Origin: Chamaecyparis obtusa
Lineage: Eukaryota > Streptophyta > Pinopsida > Cupressales > Cupressaceae
Direction of reading: 5' to 3'
Length of the DNA stretch: 64,000 nt
Assembly (NCBI GenBank): GCA_027943335.1
Contig: BSBK01014738.1
Coordinates: 1-64,000 of the forward strand
Part shown: positions 24,702-37,201 of the stretch, one piece after another
Layout: every line of letters begins with the position of its first letter
How positions within the stretch are numbered: the stretch's first letter is position 1
The notes under the pieces: generated by a model
What the model was told of the DNA's origin: nothing
What the model saw: the letters and a program-made list of their open reading frames with translations, nothing else
The model's database searches: none
Position numbers and translations under genes: made by a program

Positions 24702-25239
24702 TGATGTAGGAGCATCTCGGGTCCTTTGCAATCCTATGTTACCAAAAAAATTTTTTATTTTTTTTGTGTTTCTCAGTTCCTTCTTTGACCGAGTTGGCTC
24801 GAGAGTTTCTCAGTTCCTTCTGTAACTGAGATGGTTGGTTATTTCCCTAGTGCTCAGTTAACCTTCTTACTGAGTAGTTTCTTTTCATTTAATGTTGAGA
24901 CCAACTTGTGTATTTAATTATGGTCATAGATTTAATGTTACTATCGATCATCAGGAAGCGTGTGGACCTAGATCTTGTCATTCCTTTTGCTAATGGTGGA
25001 TTTGAAGGTTGACTTGTTTTGGTAGCCTCTTGTATATATGTAGTTGTTGATTGTAGTTTTAAATAGTAGTTAAGACTTAGATGGTATTTTGGTATCATAT
25101 TAGGAGTTAGAAGATAGTTTATGAATCCTTGCATGTTGGAGTATTGTATAAATTGAATTTGATGTATATGGCCCTAATCAGGAAGTTCGTACAACCCAAC
25201 ATGTATGAAGTGATTCATGAATAATATATGATAATTTTT

Positions 25240-25304
<65 letters not shown>

Positions 25305-25394
25305 TATTATGTAATTTATTCCTTGTGTGATATCTACAAGGAGGATAGGTTTGGGGTGTGCCTTTGGCCCTCTCTCCTACCCTACCTTTTGGTA
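24702..25394 (+). repeat. 5' LTR of element E
   Basis: This 693-bp LTR begins TGATGTAGGAGCATC. Its inner end is worn (ggta against gtca in the right copy). The end was set by the primer site 2 bp further on and by alignment with 30008-30610. Confidence 0.87.
25241..25301 (+). repeat. (CT)n microsatellite inside the 5' LTR of E
   Basis: About 60 bp of pure CT. The same place in the right LTR (near 30510) has only 'ttctctctcac', so the tract grew after insertion. Confidence 0.96.
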
Positions 25395-25396
25395 GG

Positions 25397-25408
25397 TGGT
25401 ATTAGAGA
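25397..25408 (+). other. Primer-binding site of element E, mutated
   Basis: Reads TGGTATTAGAGA, 10 of 12 matches to the initiator tRNA-Met type site. One of the changes is a C-to-T. Confidence 0.8.
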
Positions 25409-25534
25409 AAAGGTTTAGATGTGGATCTAGATTTTTGAATCTAGGCTTGATGGTTCCTTGTTGTTAAACCCTAGTTGATATTTGTTGTGGGGTAGCATAT
25501 TGTGATCTAGCCTATAATTTTAGAGGATTTCAAG

Positions 25535-28500
25535 ATGGTTTGTGGGAGGCAAGATGTAGATCTAGGATTGGTTGACATGTTGAGACAACTTTCTGCTAGG
25601 TTAGAAGCTGTTGAAATAGCCCAACAAAGAGGAAGACATCCTAAGATGTTAGTGATGAAGAAATTGAAGAAGAACATGATGAGGTAAAACCTACCCTTAT
25701 CATGGATCAAGGCAAGGAAATAGTGTTAAAGGCTTTGATAAATCTAAAGTCTACACCATATTTTAATCCTCTTGTGTATAGTGTAAAGTTAGACTTAGAT
25801 GAGTTGATGGATTGGATCACTGAGATGGATAAGTATTTTGAGTATGAAAATGTCCCTGAGGAAAAGAAGGTGAAGATTGCAAGCAAAAAGTTGAAGAGTC
25901 ATGCACCCTTGTGGTGGGAGCATCTACAATTGGACAGAAAGAGGAAAGGCAAAGACAAAATCAAGGTATGGAATAAAATGGTAAATAAGTTGAAAGGCAA
26001 GTTCTTACCTTTTGATTATGAGATTAACCTAGTTAGGAGAATGCAAATTTTGAGGCAGAAATATAGTTTGGTAAAAGATTATACTAAGGATTTATATAGA
26101 TTAGATATTAGATCTAGACATGTTGAAGATGAAGTGAAAAGAATTGCTAGGTACCTGAATGGGTTAAGAGTTTCTATTGAAGAAGAAATCAGTCTGGTTA
26201 AGTTGGAAAGCATTAAAGAATCTTATCAATTTGCCTTTGAAATTCAAGGAGAAATTGAACAAAAGACATGAGCAAGAAGAGGTGGTAAATTCCCTAGAGG
26301 AAGAGATAGATCTTATGGTGAGAAAAATATAACAGATCAAGACAAAACAAATCTTGATTAAGGTAAGACCGAGTGGAAATGTAAAGGTTCAGTTAGAGGA
26401 AGAGGAAATAACTACCAAGGTGGTTATAGAATAGGTGGATTCTCAAGAACTTGTTACAATTATGGAGAGGAAGGACATAGGTCATTTTAGTGTACACATG
26501 AAAGTAAGAAGGTCGGTAGCAGTAGAAATGCTTTGGTGTAGGAAGATTCACTGAATGAGCCTGAGAAAGAAAAGAACTTGATGGTTAGGAGAGCACTTTC
26601 GAGTGAAAGTAATAAGGAAGATCCGGTAAGGAAAAGTTTGTTCAAGACTAGATGTAGAGTCTCTAATGAAGTATGGAAGGTAATCATTAATAGTGGAAGC
26701 TCAAAGAATTTGGAATTTGAAGAAATGGTTGCAAAGTTGTAGCTAGAAAGGTTGAAACAACCGAAGCCCTATCAGATCTCATCAATCAAGGATGAACATA
26801 TACTATTGGTAAGTGAACAATATTATGTGAATTAGAAAATTGGAAAGTACTATGATAAGGTGTTATGTGATATCATGCCTATAGATTGTTGTCATATTTT
26901 TTTTGGGTAGACCTTGACAATATGATAGACATGCTATATATGATGGGAGATTGCATAAATATACTATTTGGGCTTATGGGAGAAAGAAAATATTGTTGCC
27001 TTGATTGAAGAACCTATTAGTAGTATTTGTACATCCATGAAAGTTTTCTTGATGGAAGGAAGAAAGTTTGTTAAGGATTTGAAGAAGAATGATGTATGTT
27101 TTGTTGTGATTCCTAACAAACCAAGTGGAAAAATAGTGGATAGCATACCTGAAGAGATTGATAAGATACTCATCGAGTATAAGGAGATCATTTCTAATAA
27201 TGTACCTGATGGTTTTCCACTAAAAAGAAGCATTCATCATCACATGGATCTTATCCCTGGAGCTAGTTTATTGAACAAGGTACCACATCGGTTGACACCT
27301 ACCAAGAATTAGGAATTGAACCGACACATCCAAGAATTCTCATAGAAAGGTTTGATCTAAGAATTTTTTAGTCCTTGTGTAGTACCAGCTATATTGGCAT
27401 AGAAGAAGAATGAAGAATGGTGAATGTGTATGGATTCCAGAGCAATAAAGAAGATAATAGTGAAATATGGGTTTCCTATACCAAGAATAGATGACATAAT
27501 GGATAGTTTGACTAGAGAAAAGTATTTTACCAAAATTGACTTGAAAAGTGGATATCATCAGATAAGAATAAGAGAAGGTGATGAGTGGAAGACTCCTTTA
27601 AGACATGAGAAGGTTTGTATGAGTGGTTGGTTATGACTTTTAGTTTAGCTAATGCATTGAGTACTTTTATGAGATTGATGAATGAGGTTTTGAAGAAATT
27701 TTTGGGTAAATTTGTGATTGTATACGTAGATGATATTCTGATATTCAGTAAGACTGGGGAAGAAATTTTTTTGTATGTTAGACAAGTATTGTAGAGATTG
27801 AAAAAAGAAAAGTTGTTGTTTAATCTGAAAAATTGTTCCTTCATGAAGAGGAGATTGTGTATTTGGGATTTGTGATTTCAGCTAATGGTTTGAAAATGGA
27901 TCCTGAAAAGGTTTAAGCGATTTTGAATTGGCCTACACCTAAAAATGCTAGTGAGGTAAGATCATTTAATGTTTTAGAAAGTTTTTACCAAAAGTTTATT
28001 AGGAATTTTAATTCAATTTTTAATGCTATGACTAAGACTATGAGATGACATAAAAGATAATTCAAGTGGACACATGGAGCTGATAAAAGTTTTGAGACTT
28101 TGAAACATAAAGGTTGTTGAATTACCCATTTTATCATTTCCTTATTTCAATAAGGTATTTCAAGTTGAATGTGATGCAAGTGGTAGTGTAATAGGAGCTA
28201 TGTTGAGTCAAGAAGGTAAACCTACTGCTTTCTTTAGTGAGAAGTTGAACGATGAAAAAAGGAAATATTTTGTGTATGATCAAGAATTCTATGCTATTGT
28301 TCAAGCCCTAAAGAAATTGAGACATTATTTGATACCGAGTGAATTTGTGTTGTATACTGATCATAAGGATTTATAGTATTTGGGTAGTCAGAATAAGTTG
28401 AATCAGAGACATATGAAATGGGTTGAATATTTGTAGAGTTATACATTTGTGATAAAACATAAGAGTGGAGTCACTATCTGAGTTGCTGATGCATTGAGTA

Positions 28501-29974
28501 GAAGTAGATCTTTGATGACCGAGATGATAATTAAAGTTCTTGGTTTTGATGACATGAAATATATGTATGAAACTAATCCCTATTTTTGTGAGTCGTGGAG
28601 AAAGTGCAGAGCACCTATTCAAGATCAACCAAGTACTAAATGGGAAGACTTTCATTCAGGAAGATATGTTGTTTAAAGGTATTTAGTTATTTATACGGAG
28701 AGGATCAATGAGAACTAATTTGATAAAGGAAACATATAATGGTGGTTTGGCTAGACATTTTGGTATTCCAAAAGATATTGAATTTTCTTAAGGAGAAATA
28801 CTTTTGGTCGCAGTTATATAAGGATGTTCATAAATTTGTCAAAAGTTATGGAGTTTGTCAAGTTCTAAAGGGAGTAAGTCAAAATACTAGATTGTATACA
28901 CTGATTTCTCTTCTTGAGAAACCTTAGATTGATATTTGTATGGATTTTGTTCTTGTCTTATCGAAGACAGTAGGAGGTAATGATTCTATATTTCTTGTTG
29001 TGGATAGATTTTCTAACATGGCACATTTTATACCTTGTAGAAAGACATCAAATGTACTGCATGTAGAAGATCTTTTCTTTAAGGAAGTTGTAAGCTCTCA
29101 TGGATTACCAAGGAGTATCATCTCTAACCGAGACAGTAAATTTGTCGGATACTTTTGGAAGACTCTTTGGAAAAATTTGGGTACTGAGTTGAGGTATAGT
29201 TATACATTTCACCCACAGACTAATGGACAAACAAAGGTTGTGAATAGAAGTTTAGGTAATATTTTGAGATGCTTAGTTGGAGATAAATAGAGTAATTGGG
29301 ATTCTATGTTGGCACAAGCATGGTTTGCATACAATAATTCAGTGAATAGCAGTAATGGAAAAACACCTTTTGGGGTTGTTAATGGCATACAATCGAGACG
29401 TATATCAGATTTGAAAGATATTATTAGTGAAGAGAAGAGAAATGATGAAGGAGAATAGTTTGTTGAGTTCATGAAAATATTGCATCAAGAAGTAAAACAT
29501 AAATTAGAATATAGTAATCAGAAATACAAAGATAGACTAGATAGATCAAGAAGAAATAAGAATTTCGCAATTGAGGATGAAGTAATGGTACACTTGAGGA
29601 AAGATAGATTTCCTATTGGAACATATGGGAAGCTGAAAATGAAGAATTGTGGTCCTTGTAGAATATTGAGAAGATTTGACAGTGGAAATTCTTATGATAT
29701 TGAGTTACCTGATGACATGGATATATCACCTATATTCAAATTTGTAGATTTTTATGAGTACCATGAATCGGATGAAGAGATGATAGTACCAAATGATTAT
29801 CATAAGAGACGGGCAGAAGAAGTTGAGCTGATTTTGGAATAAAGAATTGGTAGAAGCACAAGAGTAAAATAGTATATGGAATATCTGGTAAAGTGGAAGA
29901 ACATATAGATTGAAGATAGTTTGTGGATTTCACAATCTAAGTTAGATTCAACTCAGGTTGTACCTATTTCATGA
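25535..29974 (+). pseudogene. gag-pol polyprotein of element E, broken
   Basis: The likely start is an ATG at 25535. The gag core is at 25702-26271 and a knuckle CYNYGEEGH (Cys lost) is at ~26454. RT keeps [17 protein letters not shown] and YVDD (27723-27734). RNase H follows (~28165). The integrase core (28940-29290) has lost two catalytic acids: SDRD is SNRD (codon 29126-29128) and QTEVVN is QTKVVN (codon 29234-29236), both G-to-A. A chromodomain relic (EYLVKWKN) lies at ~29840-29950, and the frame ends at 29972-29974. Dozens of stops and several frameshifts are present. Confidence 0.92.
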
Positions 29975-30007
29975 TTCAGAGAATCATTTCAAACAACCCA
30001 AGGTGTC

Positions 30008-30610
30008 TATTGTAGGAGCATCTTACATCCTTTGCAATCATATATCACCAAAATAAGTTTGATTTTTTGTGTTGCTTAGTTCCTTCTTTGACCAAGTTGG
30101 CTCAGTAGTTGCTTGGTTCCTTCTTTAACCGATTTGGTCAGTTATTTCCTTGGCACTCAGTTAACCATTCTTACAAAGTAGTTTCTTTTGATTTCATGTT
30201 GAGGCTGACTTGTGCACTTAATTGTGGTCACAGAGTTAATGTTGGTATTGATCATTGGGAAGTGTGTGGACTTGTTTCAGTAGCCTCTTGTATTTATGTA
30301 GTTTTCGGTTGTAGTTTTAGAGGGCAGTTAGGAGTTAGATGGTGGATTGGTATCAGATTAGGAGTAAAGAAGATAGTTTATGAATAATCCTCGCATGTTG
30401 GAGGACTGATGTAATTGAATGTGATGTATATGGCCCTAACCAGGAAGGCCTTGTAGCCTGACATGTATGAAGTGATTCATGAATAATATATGATAAGTTA
30501 TGCATTCCTTCTCTCTCACTTGTTATGTAATTGCTTCCATGTGTGATCTCTGGAAGGAAGATAGGTCCGGGGTGTTCCTTTGGCCCTCTCTCATGCCATG
30601 CCTTACGTCA
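30008..30610 (+). repeat. 3' LTR of element E
   Basis: This 603-bp LTR begins TATTGTAGGAGCATC (TG lost by mutation) and ends acgtca, followed by the target duplication gatct. The bases before it, ggtgtc, match the same position in A and B. Confidence 0.88.
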
Positions 30611-30916
30611 GATCTAACTTATATAAAACATGTGGATGGCCAAGCATCCCAAGAGGAATGATGTGTATATTGTCATGTGTGATTGACATTGTCCTATTTT
30701 TTTTAAAAATCAATTATGACCAGCATATCTAATAGAGGAAATAAAATAATGCTTGTTTGATAGTCAGTATTGTGACTTGAGTGATGACAACCATAAGGGA
30801 CCACCGAACTATCAACCACTCTTCCTTCGACCTTTGACCTAGTGGAATTCATTCATCCTAGAGTTGTATTGATCATGGGTTGTGTGGGAGAGACATGAAA
30901 CCTCTTGACCTTCTTC

Positions 30917-31633
30917 TTAGCTGATATGTAGGCCTCTCTCTTTAACCTCTACCTTCACTATTGCCTTAAGTAGCTCACTACCAAAAAAATAAATAACCTT
31001 CCCATCATAATCTAGCCATTCAAACCTCCTCTTCTTATTCCTCAACAAACTATCTCACTCTTCATTGAACAAATCTAATTTCCTCTTTAACCAAATAGTT
31101 AAAGGAATTATTTCAGTTGCCCCACATGACATAGAAACAAGAAAAATTCCAAACTCCGCACATGAAAAATTAATGCCAGGCCCAATTGAGGCATCATCAT
31201 GCTCAACCTTCACCACCAGGATGGCATCAATTTCCATTTCTTCAATCTATTCAACATCAACCTTATTCACTTGACTGAATAATTTAGGATAGTTCCTTTT
31301 AATATGTCCTTTCTCTCTACATTTGTGACATTAAGATTTCAAATCCTCATATTTGCATTATCTAGCCCAATGACCAAAATTTCTACAATTAAAACACCTC
31401 CTAAGATGAGGGGACAGTGATGAAACCATTTTCTTATTTTTAGACTTGCCTCTTTCAGGCCTTTTCAATTTTTTGTCAACACGAGTAGCCAAGTTATCCT
31501 CATCTTTCTAGCCATCCCACCAATGTATATGGTGTTTTTTTTAAGTCTTCATTTGTACAATATTATTTTGTAACAAATCTTAATGACAAAGAAACTCTTG
31601 GATGATTGAATCAGCTACAACATCTTCTTCCAT
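30917..31633 (-). pseudogene. Gag-like protein of element D with two CCHC knuckles
   Basis: The frame opens at an ATG (31631-31633) 20 bp inside the primer site and runs ~238 codons in one frame with a handful of stops. Basic residues (KKLKRPERGK) lead to two zinc knuckles in tandem, CFNCRNFGHW and CHKCREKGHIKRNY, the second having lost its last Cys (TGT to TAT). A 60-residue hydrophobic and acidic part follows (31055-31237). Gag knuckles bind genomic RNA for packaging. No enzyme domain follows, so the protein could only serve packaging, with enzymes supplied in trans. Confidence 0.75.
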
Positions 31634-31652
31634 CTCTGCCCAGCCTCACCAT

Positions 31653-31664
31653 GCTCTGATACCA
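31653..31664 (-). other. Primer-binding site of element D
   Basis: On the minus strand reads TGGTATCAGAGC, exact, 2 bp from the LTR at 31667. Confidence 0.93.
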
Positions 31665-31666
31665 AT

Positions 31667-31948
31667 TGTAAATATTAAAGATGTAGAGAAAACATAATTA
31701 AATGTAACAAAGAAGATAAACACAATTGATAGAATATTTATTATGGTTTGGCAATATGCCTACATCCACACTTGAAGTAGGGAATCGGTTATATTAACCA
31801 ATCTATAGTAAAATACAGTACAATGTTTCCCATTACAGACATTCTCACATATGACTACACCATAGTGATTTATAGATATAGCTCTTCAGATGGGAAGAGG
31901 TGGGAGAAACTGAATGGTCATGTGACCATTGGGCTTCATATCCCAACA
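31667..31948 (-). repeat. 5' LTR of element D
   Basis: This 282-bp LTR ends catatcccaaca, i.e. TGTTGGGATATG on the element strand, and is followed by ctgta. Confidence 0.88.
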
Positions 31949-31953
31949 CTGTA

Positions 31954-32931
31954 ACATCGATTCACCCTAGTAGTAGTAGATTTGACATACCACAAAACCC
32001 TCTCCATATCATTCTATGAACTTATTATTCCTATCATTACATATTCTTATAGAAATCAATTACATCTAGATGTATAACTAATTAGTACAAGGATAAGATA
32101 TTAATATTAAAAATTGCTTTAAAAAAATCCTAATTTCAAATTATATATAACTTTATTACAAAAATTAAAATTCACAAACAACTAAACATATATATTAATA
32201 GAATGATCTAAATTCATATATAGAAAAATACAATTAATGATTTATAAAATAGTATAATTATTAAAAACCATACATGGTAAAACATAAGTTTTTTTTAATT
32301 GAAATAAGAAAATAAATATTACACAGTCTAATAAGATATAAAGAACAACATCTAACTTTACTAGCTTAATTGATTATATACATGAATTTTTTTTCTTAAT
32401 AATTACTTTAATTTCATAAAATACAAGAACATTAATCATACTCAAAACATATAAATTTGTTAACATTCAAACAATCTTCATCTTAACAAAAAAAAATCTT
32501 CTTAAATTCTTAAAAAAATTTACATTAAAGAGATTATTTTTCATAATTAACTACATTAAAGATTATTTTTAATACTTCACTTATAAAAATTTGAAAAATT
32601 ATTAAAATGTCAAAATTGATGAGGCATTAGCCAAATAACTAAGACGATATAACAAAAGACAAATAATAATATTTGTTCTCTACAAACATTTTGTTTAAAA
32701 TTTTAACATTAAAATAATGAAAATAGAATTATTTATATAGATAATTTTTAACTACACATTAATACTTTTAACGAGAGCTCTTTTTAGAACTCTTTATTGG
32801 AAGAACATCTCTCCAAACTTGAGTTTATACACTGGCCCCTCTATATGATCCTCCTCTTCATAGTTGCCCTCTAGTTTTATAAGTAGAAATGATTTAACAA
32901 AACAAGCAGCTTATAGTGCAAGGATAAGATA
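31954..32931. other. AT-rich DNA left of the LINE
   Basis: No gene is visible. Several words (for example 'tactcaaaacatataaat' near 32440 and 'gacaaataataatatttgttctct' near 32660) recur in similar form right of the LINE at 45515-45630, and weakly at ~51140, which hints at an older local duplication. Confidence 0.5.
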
Positions 32932-32941
32932 ACTATATTAA

Positions 32942-32954
32942 TTTTTTTTTTTTT
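32942..32954 (-). other. Poly(A) tail of the LINE
   Basis: Thirteen T on the + strand, directly next to the target duplication. It marks the 3' end of the LINE RNA. Confidence 0.92.
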
Positions 32955-33122
32955 GAATTATATATTGATTGATCAAAAAAGAGAGAGTACAAAAAGGAGG
33001 AGTGGAGAGGCAAAGCGTCGACCCACAGAGTTCAAATCATAAAATTAAATACATAATAGGAGGGGTCACCATAGAAAATAGTTTAACGAGAGTGTAAGTA
33101 ACAAAAAAGCATCCAATAACAG

Positions 33123-36100
33123 TCACTGGAGAACATCATTATAGTCTTCAACCCAGGAGGTCCATCCTTGATCTCCCTCCATCCAGAAAACTTTCTTTCT
33201 TTCCAAGATATGAGCAAATAATTCAATTTTATCAAAGTAGGGCCCTCTAGTTTCCCTGATTTCTTTAAGAAGCCTTTTAAGAGCATCATCAAAGGCAGCC
33301 TGACTGTCAGCAATGCTGGCCCATTCAAGACCATTTTTCATCTTGTAGATAAACATAGTGGCATGGCCATCATGGAGAAACCTTTGTATCTTCTCCCTTT
33401 CTAGCTGCATCACACAACAAACCTACAAAATAATTTTAAAGCGTATGAGTTTCATAAGAAAAACAGTAAGAGTTCTGCCATTGCCTTGAAATTTTTCCTC
33501 ATTTCTATATTTACAAATAAACTAGAGGATGTGAGAAGAGAGAATATGCTAGAAAAAATTAGCATCTTTTTTAAGACCAAATATATATCCAGTAGTAATA
33601 TTAAAAGTAGAAGCATGTTCAATTATGGAAATTCCAAAAAGCATCCAAATAGCCTTGGCAAGAGAGCACTCAAAGAAAATGTGTCTCATACTCTCAGGCA
33701 TCTTGCAAACAAGGCAAGTATCAGAACCACCGAGATGAGTTTTAATGGGCAGCCTATCCAACAAAAGCTACCATTTGAAGTATTTAATTTTGGGAGGAAT
33801 AGGAGACCTCCATAATTTCTCCAAAGTTTTCTGCCATTTAGGAGGGTTAGTATTCACATACCATATGGATTTGAGGTGATGCAAAATTGAGGAGTCTTTA
33901 TTGAGGACTTTATAAATGTCTTTAGCTTTGACCTTAGGAAGGAGGGAGCCATCATCCCAACGGAATGAGAGGTATCTATGGGAGTCAACATCACAACTGC
34001 GGGGAAGATTGAGGGAAACATCATATTAAAGGTCCTTTTGTGAGAGGCAGGGAGGTCAAAGCTCACACTAATATCTTGCCAGCTCATAAGGTTGTCATTA
34101 TGGAATATGTCCATAAAACACTTAATTCCTTTATTGTGCCAAAATCTAGTAGAACAGCCTTGGGTTAAGGCAAGACGTTTCCCATTATGCTGAAAGTTCC
34201 ACCAGATAGACCGTTCACCATGTAAAGAATAGTTGTTATCAAACTTAGAATTATATATAAATCTACGCACATGTTCCTAGGCCTTCAAGATAGATTTAAA
34301 AACCCAAGTACCCTAGACAAAAATAGGAAAAGAACCAGCAACCAGATCAGAAAAGGGGAGGTTTTTCCAAGTTTTAGCATGCTTAAGGACACCAGCTTGG
34401 ATGTTATTCCTTATTAAAATATTCTAGGGTTCCTAACCATCAAGAGCTTGGAAAATCTACTTAGCAGCAAGGGAAATCCCTTGTTGCCTGAGATCTTTCA
34501 GACCCAATCAACATGGCACCAACTCCATTTGATAGCACGGGCCTTTTGTTTACCATTCCCATCAGACCACAGGAATCTCCTAATAGCCTTTTGGATTTCA
34601 AACACTTGGTAATTACTAAACATCCAAATAGAAGAATAATAAATGCTATAAGAATAGAGGATCTTTTGACAGACCTGGACTCTTCCAGCAAGTGATAGCA
34701 CTCTATTATCCCATTTAAAAATCTTCTTGTTAATTCTTTCCTTAATCCAAATCCACATATCTTTAAGGGAGGGAGAGATGGAAAAAGGAATACCAAGGTA
34801 ACACACAATTTTATGAGGACCACCCTAGGAAAAACTAGTCTGAGGAAGCCAATATGGGGGTTCCTCATGCCATCCAAGCATGATGGATTTGGATTTGGAA
34901 ATGCAAGCACTCGAGGCTTTCCCAAAGATCTCAAGTTTTTGATTAAGGCATTGGATATTACGATAAGAGAGCTCGAGGAAGAGCGATGTATCATCAGAAA
35001 ATTGAATATTAAGAAGCTAAGAATCATCAGGCAGAGTAATTTCTTGAACTTTAGGAGATAGAGTATCATCTTTGAGAAGGTAAAATAAAGCATCAGAGGC
35101 AATCACAAAGAGGGCAGGGGCGAGAGGGCATCCTTGTCTAATTGAATGGGAAAGGGGGATAGGCTGGGAGAGATTACCATTAACTTGGATAAGGACAGAA
35201 GAATATTTAAGGAGGACTTGGACATATCTATCGAATTCATCCTGGAAACCAAAAGCCTTGAGGATGGTTGGGATGAAATCCCACTCAACTCTATCATAAG
35301 CTTTTTCAAAGTCCAAGAGAAACATGGCAGCATTCTGGTTGGAAGACTTGGCCCATTCCATAGACTCCTAGTTGATAATGAGGTTTTCTAGAATATATCT
35401 CCCCTTGATAAAACCAGTCTGGGTGGAGCATATAAAATTTGGGAGGATGTTCACAAGCTGGGAGGCAAGGGTTTTAGCAAGAATTTTATAGGAGACATTG
35501 AGGAGCATGATAGGACACCAATTTTTAATGAGAGATTTATCCCCATCTTTAGGAATAAGTTTAATAATTCCCGTATTGATGGAGTTCCCAAGGGTGCCCG
35601 AGTCATAGGCTTTAGAAAAGAGATCAAAGAGGTCCTTAGCAACCCAGTCAATATTAGCCTTGTAAAATTCAGCAGGAAGACCATCAAGGCTCGGAGCTTT
35701 ATTATCTTTAAGAGTAGAGATATCATTTGTAATTTCTTGGAGGGAGATCCTGGAATTAAGTAGGAGGGAATCCTCAATAGAGATCCTCCTAGGGATAAGA
35801 GCTTTACACTTATTCCTAATATCTCTAGAGAGGTCATTATCTTCTGAAGTAAAAAGAGACTTATAAAAGCTTTCAAATGCTGTAGTAATATCATAAATAT
35901 CAGTAAGTTCCTGATCTTCAACCACAATCCTGTCAACCTTTTCTCTACTCTATTTTTGTTTCAAGAGGTTGAAGAAAAATTTAGAGCCTTTATCACCATA
36001 TTTCAGCCAATGGTTTCGAGCTCTAACAGAGGCCCCCATAATTTTTACATGTTGATGTTTTCTAAGGGAGTCCCTAGCAAGTGAAGCACGTTCAATATGA

Positions 36101-37128
36101 ATAGCAGAGGTGCGATTCATTTGGACTTCTATTTCAGCACTATGAAGACATTCATTAAGAATATTCTCATGCATTCTATAATCTTTAGCCTTCTTCTACC
36201 CTAAGGTTTGGAGAGCTTTCTTCCAAGAGGAAATATTTATGTTCCATCGATCAATTTGGGAGGGGAATTGAATGAGAATATTAAATGACCTAATCATTGT
36301 GATGGTAGTAAGAGCATCTTGGTCATTCAGTAGGGAAGCATTGAGAATAAAATTTTTACTACAAGGATTAAAAAAATCAATAGAGTTTCTAATGCTAATG
36401 GAGGTAACAATGGGGAGGTGATCAGATAGAGTAGAAGGGGAAGCAAGAATATGAGAGTTTTGATGAATAGGAGAGACGGAGAAATGGTTAGAGTTAACAT
36501 AAAAGTGGTCAAGTCTAGAATAAATCTGGTTATTTCCTTGTTGAAAGTTACACCAGGTGAACCAGAGACCGGAAGTCTCAGTTTTACGGCCTTCAAGGGG
36601 ATCAAAGAGACATAAATGCTGCTTAAGGTGACCCCAATGGAATTTCTCTTGGTGTTTCCACTCAAATGGAAAACCTCCACACTTATCATCCTAGTTTTCA
36701 ACCATGTTAAAGTCCCCAGCTGAAATCCAGGGGATATCGGAGAGGTTATATAACCAATTCCAAAGAAAGATTCTTTCTTTAGAGTCATTAGGAGCATATA
36801 TAGAACAAACACCAAAAGAAGAACCTTTAAAATCAATTATAGCCTAGGCAACATGGTTACAAGGAGAGCTACCAGAGCATTGAATATATCTTTCCCAACA
36901 GGGGTTAATAAGTAAAGCAGCTCCACCCTTCCCTTTAGAATGGGTAGTGCAAATTTTGATAGCATCTTTCCAAATACAATCAAGAGCCAAATTAAGTAAG
37001 AAATCAACAGCCTTGAGCTCTTGCAGCATGAGAAAGTCAATATTTTTGTGACCCATCAAAAATATTTTGATAACAAACTTCCTGTCAGGAGACTCAAGGC
37101 CTCTAATATTCCAGGAGATGCACTTCAT
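33123..37128 (-). pseudogene. LINE ORF2: endonuclease, reverse transcriptase, zinc finger
   Basis: The ATG at 37126-37128 overlaps the ORF1 stop as ATGA. The endonuclease (~36370-37128) keeps SWNIRGL, MLQELKA, YAPND, GDFN and SDHLP, i.e. the usual Asn, Glu, Tyr, Asp and His motifs. RT spans ~34700-35700 with LDFEKAYDRVEW (from ~35316), IRQGCPLAPALF and an FSDDT box in place of the usual YADDT near 35005. The C-terminal zf-RVT motif is at 33666-33716 (CLVCKMPE...HIFFEC). From 37128 to ~34500 the frame is unbroken except for isolated stops, many TAG. Frameshifts appear only in the C-terminal third. The frame ends at 33123. Confidence 0.92.
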
Positions 37129-37201
37129 GATGAAGAAGGCAAAGCAGAGCTAGTAAGGAGAGCATTAAGATCTCCATTTTTCTTTTTGTTTTTAGATCCA
37201 A

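Larger units (their letters stand above)
24702..30610 (+). mobile_element. Ty3/gypsy chromovirus E, nested in element D
   Basis: This is a complete element of 5909 bp with the exact target duplication gatct (24697-24701 and 30611-30615). The left LTR is 693 bp and begins TGATGTAGGAGCATC. The right LTR is 603 bp. The length gap is partly a CT microsatellite in the left copy. Removing E rejoins the minus-strand element D, so E inserted after D. Gag, RT, RNase H, integrase and a chromodomain relic are present in gypsy order, related to A/B but well diverged and heavily mutated. Confidence 0.94.
23150..31948 (-). mobile_element. Gag-only LTR element D, carrying element E inside
   Basis: Two 282-bp LTRs (23150-23431 and 31667-31948) bound a minus-strand element. 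On the element strand the 5' LTR begins TGTTGGGATATGAAG. An exact initiator tRNA-Met primer site and a GGGGGAGA purine tract sit at the expected inner edges. The flanks atgta and ctgta (4/5 match) look like a worn target duplication. Without element E the internal part is only ~2.3 kb. It codes for a two-knuckle gag-like protein and one unassigned frame, with no protease, RT or integrase, which fits the non-autonomous class called TR-GAG. By eye the LTRs differ at about 33 of 282 sites, so it is old. Confidence 0.85.
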
